A stretch of 64,000 bases of DNA from Amorphochlora amoebiformis (taxonomy: Eukaryota; Cercozoa; Chlorarachniophyceae): contig BAAHQB010000144.1 in assembly GCA_054601695.1 (NCBI GenBank), forward strand, positions 310,001-374,000. The letters are read 5' to 3'. A program made the translations under genes and the position numbers. How positions within the stretch are numbered: the first letter of the stretch is position 1; the number at the start of each line of letters is the position of its first letter. The notes under the pieces were generated by a model. The model ran no database searches, was not told the origin of the DNA, and saw only the letters and a program-made list of their open reading frames with translations. Positions 1 through 64,000 of the stretch are shown here, one piece after another.

Positions 1-36
<36 letters not shown>

Positions 37-55
37 CAAACAATGTAAAATTCAG

Positions 56-60037
<59,982 letters not shown>

Positions 60038-60874
60038 AATAAGACTAGTAAGATTTAATTTTGCGGCGAGCAGACATTGTACATGTACTTGATGTACTTC
60101 ATGATGACATTTGATCGATACACGTGTCAAACTTATCGTGGAAAACCATGGAAAACTCAGACTCCTACGCTAGCTAGATTCTAGAGATTGTCTAGTTTAT
60201 GGAGCGAGTGGAGCTAGTATAAATTTACGCATCTTGTAGTGATACTAGTGATAATTAGAATCTCTGGAACCTGGTAGACATTATCTAGATTATGTAATAT
60301 TATATCTAGTATATATATATATATATATCTAGTATATATATATATATATCTAGTATATATATATATATATATACGTATACCACTACTAGTATTCCCAGCC
60401 CACAGCCAGCTCTTCTAGTCTAGTAGTCTTTCCGGTCACGAAAATTTTTTCAGCGATTACTCTCTGATTGAGTGATTTAGTTGGGCATGGCTAGCCCTGA
60501 AAAAAATTCTAAAAGTTTGAACGTAGTCTACGGAGAAGTTTTCGAGAATTAATTAAAAAAAAAAAAATCCCAAAAATCGACTTGATTCAGACGCAGAGGA
60601 TTCCACACTCTAGACACTATTCGTCCTTACACTAGTTACATGACGATTGGGCCCGGAGAATCACTACTAGACTAGAATCAGCTGAAAAAGTTTTCGTGAA
60701 CGGAAAGCTAGGAAAGAGCTGGCTGTGCCTGGATTGTATACCAGTATCTAGGTATCTATAGCTACAGACTAGTTTTCTAAATACACTAGTACAGTCTACT
60801 TCGACTCTATCTAGCTATAGGCTATCTAGGCTGACATAGGCTATAGTGATCAGTGCTAGAATCTAGACAATATC
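60038..60874. other. Intergenic gap between convergent genes, CTAG-rich
   Basis: Ordinary-composition DNA with roughly 27 CTAG tetramers, and short TA tracts at 60310-60372. No open frame or RNA gene is supported. It should contain the 3' UTRs of both genes. Confidence 0.75.
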
Positions 60875-61046
60875 TTATTCTGAAACGATCGGATCCACCA
60901 AGTCTCTCCCTACGCCGCATGAGAACAAGAAAGAGTTCGGAACATTAAAGAGCATCATTATATTATAATCAGGGACCGAGTATTTCACATGTTCTAGAGT
61001 ACAGCCTGGCTGGAAGGAACTCATGTATATTGGAGGACGATAGTTA
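60875..61046 (-). CDS. Minus gene, terminal exon
   Basis: 56 residues and a TAA stop: NYRPPIYMSSFQPGCTLEHV, KYSVPDYNIMMLFNVPNSFL, then FSCGVGRDLVDPIVSE. Acceptor gtaacag; phase 2 in, matching the preceding exon. Confidence 0.65.
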
Positions 61047-61425
61047 CTGTTACGCATGCCCTATCTGCACACCGGCTTTCTGAAATTGTAATTTCGGTTT
61101 GGAGTATGTTTATTATATGTAGATATATGCTTGTGTATGATTTAGTGTATCAGCGATGAGGGAAGATATTCAATGTATGTATGTTCATGAAATGTTTATG
61201 CATCTAATATATGTATATTTATGAAATATTATAGATAGAAAGGATTTTATGATTAGGATGGGTTGATTCTGGATGTTTTAAAGTATGTTATATTTTGACC
61301 TTTTGTTACAAGAGAATGCGATATATGCTCACTATGTCTCCATGAGATGTACACCTTTCATATATATATATATATATTATATATATATATATATATGATA
61401 TGTGTACTGTAGTATGTATTTACGT

Positions 61426-61471
<46 letters not shown>

Positions 61472-61521
61472 TGTATTTTCTGTTTATGTTATACACACAT
61501 ATTTATACATATTTATGCATG

Positions 61522-61552
<31 letters not shown>

Positions 61553-61602
61553 TATTAGATATATGTATAAGAAATGTATATTGCGTATGTCTGCACATAT
61601 AG

Positions 61603-61633
<31 letters not shown>

Positions 61634-61694
61634 TAAATAATATACACGTTTGTATGTTTACATACATTATATATGATATATTATGTGTATTCAT

Positions 61695-61726
<32 letters not shown>

Positions 61727-61727
61727 G

Positions 61728-61767
<40 letters not shown>

Positions 61768-61873
61768 TGGCAGAAATCTCCCGTCTTGGACATCTACGAC
61801 ACGTGTGACATTGGGTAATATATCATATATATATTTTAATATATATGTATATATATATGTTTATATATACATA

Positions 61874-61915
<42 letters not shown>

Positions 61916-62344
61916 TATACATATAGAGTATTACAGAAATTTCCCGTCTTGGATATTGGGACACGTGTGACATTCGGCAATATATCATATATATAAATCT
62001 AATATATATATATATATATATGTATATATATTCATAAAATTACAGAAATTTCTCGTCTTGGACGTCTGCAAAACGTGTGATATTGGGTAATATATCATAT
62101 ATATATATATATATATAGATATAATATGTAAATATATAATATACATATACATATGTAGTACTACAGAAATTTCCCGTCATGTACGGCTGTGACACGCGTG
62201 ACATTCGGTGATATATATCATATATATATATCTAATATATATATATATATATAATATATATGTATATATATATATATATATATATACATATATTCACATA
62301 GAATTACAGAAATTTCGCACGTGCGATATTGGGTAATATATCAC

Positions 62345-62384
<40 letters not shown>

Positions 62385-63013
62385 CATATACATATATAGT
62401 ATTACAGAAACTTCCCGTCTTGTACGGCTGTGACACGTGTGACATTCGGTGTAGATTCCCTCAATTTTGCCTAAATATACGTAATATATAAGTATAATTA
62501 ATAGAAATCTACATACAATTATAGGTATGTAACCCACTCTGTGTAGATTTTCCAATTTTGCCTAAAAATTCGTTATGTATAAAAATGAATGTCGCGAACA
62601 TATAATGATATATAGATATGTATATACATACATGAATTACATATTCATATATTTATATGTGTATATATGGGCATATATATGCGCATATGTCGGTGTGTTT
62701 TGTTGAATTTGTGTATATATATATATATATATATATGTTGTACATATATATTTTGTTTATATATATATGTAAAATATTATAAAGTAGATATATATCCAAT
62801 TATCTATTTTCATACATTTCTACATGCACATATATTTACATATGTATACACAAAGTAATGCGCACATATATCTGTATGTATGTAAACATGTTTTCATAAT
62901 GTATATATATAGACACATGTTTTCATATGTGTATGTGTACACACATATACCTTTCTCGAAGTCCATAGAGGAATACTTTCACACGTGTTTGGAGACCCTA
63001 ACTTCCAAGTCTG

Positions 63014-63049
<36 letters not shown>

Positions 63050-63483
63050 TATATAAGGATATACATGAGAAAAGTAAGATATGCACGTGCCTGAGTATAT
63101 ACATATATAATTACATGCATATATATATATATATATATATTCATATATGCTCTTAAGGTACTTTAAATATAACTCTATAGATGTAAACATCTCCATACAC
63201 AAAAATAAACATCATATCTAAATCCTCCAAATAACAAGTAAACCTAACGCAATAGCGAGAAAATAAAAAAAAAAAAGACAAAACAAAAAAAAAAATTAGA
63301 CCGAAAAAAGGGGAAAAAAAAAAAATAATAAAAAAAAAAAATAATTAAAAAAAAAATTAATAAAAAAAAAAAAACTATTTTTTTTTTTATTAATTTTTTT
63401 TTTGTAATTTATTTCTTCGGGATCGTAACAAAACCTTTGTTTCCATAGGCATCGCAACGATTAAGTTGTCTTTCGACACAACC
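60875..63483 (-). CDS. Convergent minus-strand gene, 3' part, product not recognised
   Basis: Four exons on the minus strand join in frame and end with TAA at 60875-60877. The order in the transcript is 63430-63483, 62951-63010, 62406-62470, 60875-61046. The 5' part lies beyond the window. About 116 residues are visible, with no domain I can name. The architecture matches the + strand gene: small exons, TA introns, copied exon edges, and telomere-type repeats running CCCTAA in its own sense upstream of an acceptor. The two genes are tail to tail, about 840 bp apart. Confidence 0.65.
61047..61759. other. Intron of the minus gene
   Basis: About 300 bp of ordinary AT-rich DNA (61050-61350), then TA tracts. 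I see no exon, RNA or recognisable element. Confidence 0.6.
61760..62405 (-). repeat. Five copies of the minus-gene exon 3' end
   Basis: Near 61766, 61931, 62040, 62160 and 62305, copies of the 62406-62470 exon end with its donor (on + strand, TACAGAAATTTCCCGTCTTG and GACACGTGTGACATTCGG). They lie downstream of that exon in the minus sense. A shortened copy of the exon's 5' end lies at about 62541-62570. Confidence 0.85.
62406..62470 (-). CDS. Minus gene, internal exon
   Basis: AKLRESTPNVTRVTAVQDGK then F. Acceptor atttag, donor gtaata; phase 0 in, 2 out. On the + strand the same DNA has weaker open frames without matching partners. Confidence 0.65.
62951..63010 (-). CDS. Minus gene, internal exon
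   Basis: Exactly 20 codons, TWKLGSPNTCESIPLWTSRK. Acceptor tacag, donor gtatat; phase 0 in and out. Confidence 0.7.
63240..63429. other. A-rich then T-rich tract
   Basis: Poly(A) runs at 63260-63372 followed by poly(T) at 63378-63402, able to pair with each other. Non-coding. Confidence 0.8.
63430..63483 (-). CDS. Minus gene, most upstream visible exon (probable)
   Basis: GCVERQLNRCDAYGNKGF. Acceptor cttaag, preceded in its own sense by CCCTAA-type repeats; donor gttacg gives phase 0. Donor gttttg, 6 nt earlier in the transcript, is an alternative with another phase. Confidence 0.45.
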
Positions 63484-64000
63484 CTTAAGGTTAAGATTCG
63501 AGTTAAGATTAGGGTTAGTATTAGGGTTACGGCTGCGATTCGGTTAGGATAAGATTATTCAGCATGTCTTAGTCCGAGGACCATTGTCTCCTCCACATTG
63601 TGGGGCTGTAGTGCTGTTAGGGATAACAGTAGATCGTGATGTTGGTGGTTTGTGTTGTGGCGGTGTGTTGAGCCCATGGATGCGTAATACGTGAGGTTTA
63701 GGTTAGGGTTAGGGTTAGGGTTAGGGTTACGGTTAGGGTTAGGATTAGGTGCCCCTTACGGTTAGGGTTATAGTTAACCCGTAACCCTAATCTACACTCT
63801 AACCCTAACCGAAGGGTATGCTGAGAGAAAACCAATCCTTACCCTAACCTAAACTCTAAATCAACTCTGACCCTAACCCTAACCCTAACCCTAACCCTAA
63901 CCCTAACCCTAACCTTAACCCTTAGGGTTGGGTTAACTCCGATTAGGGTTAGGGTTATGGTTAGGGTTATGGTTAGGGTTAGGGTTTTAGTTAGGGTTGT
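63484..64000 (-). repeat. Mixed TTAGGG and CCCTAA blocks at the right edge
   Basis: Mainly TTAGGG to 63770, then CCCTAA at 63776-63920, then TTAGGG again to the end, with a copy of the ~45-bp dispersed motif at 63547-63590. The head-to-head change makes a potential hairpin near 63760-63790. This is not a chromosome end, since both orientations alternate. Confidence 0.85.

Noticed and set aside
63484-64000. Right edge as a chromosome telomere.
   Set aside because: Repeat orientation alternates and the tract contains unique sequence and a dispersed motif.

Overview
The window is nuclear DNA of an unidentified flagellated or ciliated eukaryote. It is made almost entirely of (TA)n microsatellite, telomere-type (CCCTAA)n blocks and GA/CT-rich low-complexity DNA. 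Long open frames that read as Tyr-Ile repeats are translations of (TA)n and are not genes. Reading each short non-repetitive island with its splice sites gives a different picture. From 56 to 60037 on the + strand, 68 small exons (15-147 nt, mean about 68 nt) join with consistent reading phase at every junction. They sum to 4620 nt, exactly 1540 codons including a TAG stop. Coding DNA is therefore under 8% of this gene span.

The joined product (1539 visible residues, N-terminus outside the window) is a string of Ig-like ASH (ASPM-SPD-2-Hydin) domains followed by a charged helical tail. This is the organisation of axonemal proteins of the HYDIN / CFAP65 / CFAP47 / CFAP74 / DLEC1 group. CFAP65 is my tentative first choice and the exact orthologue is not settled. 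The protein class is the reason for inferring a flagellated cell, and the repeats imply a TTAGGG-type telomere. No stop codon falls inside the main exons under the standard code. I see no rRNA, tRNA, transposase, reverse transcriptase or CRISPR array.

Layout: 1-9.5 kb, exons 1-9 among CCCTAA and TA introns. 9.5-33.3 kb, exons 10-38. 33.3-36.9 kb, a large intron region with telomere-type repeats in the opposite orientation (TTAGGG). 36.9-50.6 kb, further ASH domains. 50.6-60.0 kb, the C-terminal tail exons. 60.04-60.87 kb, a CTAG-rich intergenic gap. 60.875 kb to the right edge, the 3' end of a convergent minus-strand gene of the same architecture, whose product I do not recognise.

The most unusual feature is a recurring pattern. 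At more than twenty exons, one exon edge together with its splice site has been copied several times into the neighbouring intron, separated by (TA)n or CT-rich spacers. Copies upstream of an exon carry the acceptor and exon start. Copies downstream carry the exon end and donor. CCCTAA blocks lie directly before at least eleven acceptors in sense orientation, where each unit supplies a CTAAC branch-point-like core. Other points are two GC-AG introns, one apparent intron without a terminal AG, a tandem symmetric exon duplication, and a large inverted repeat enclosing two exons.
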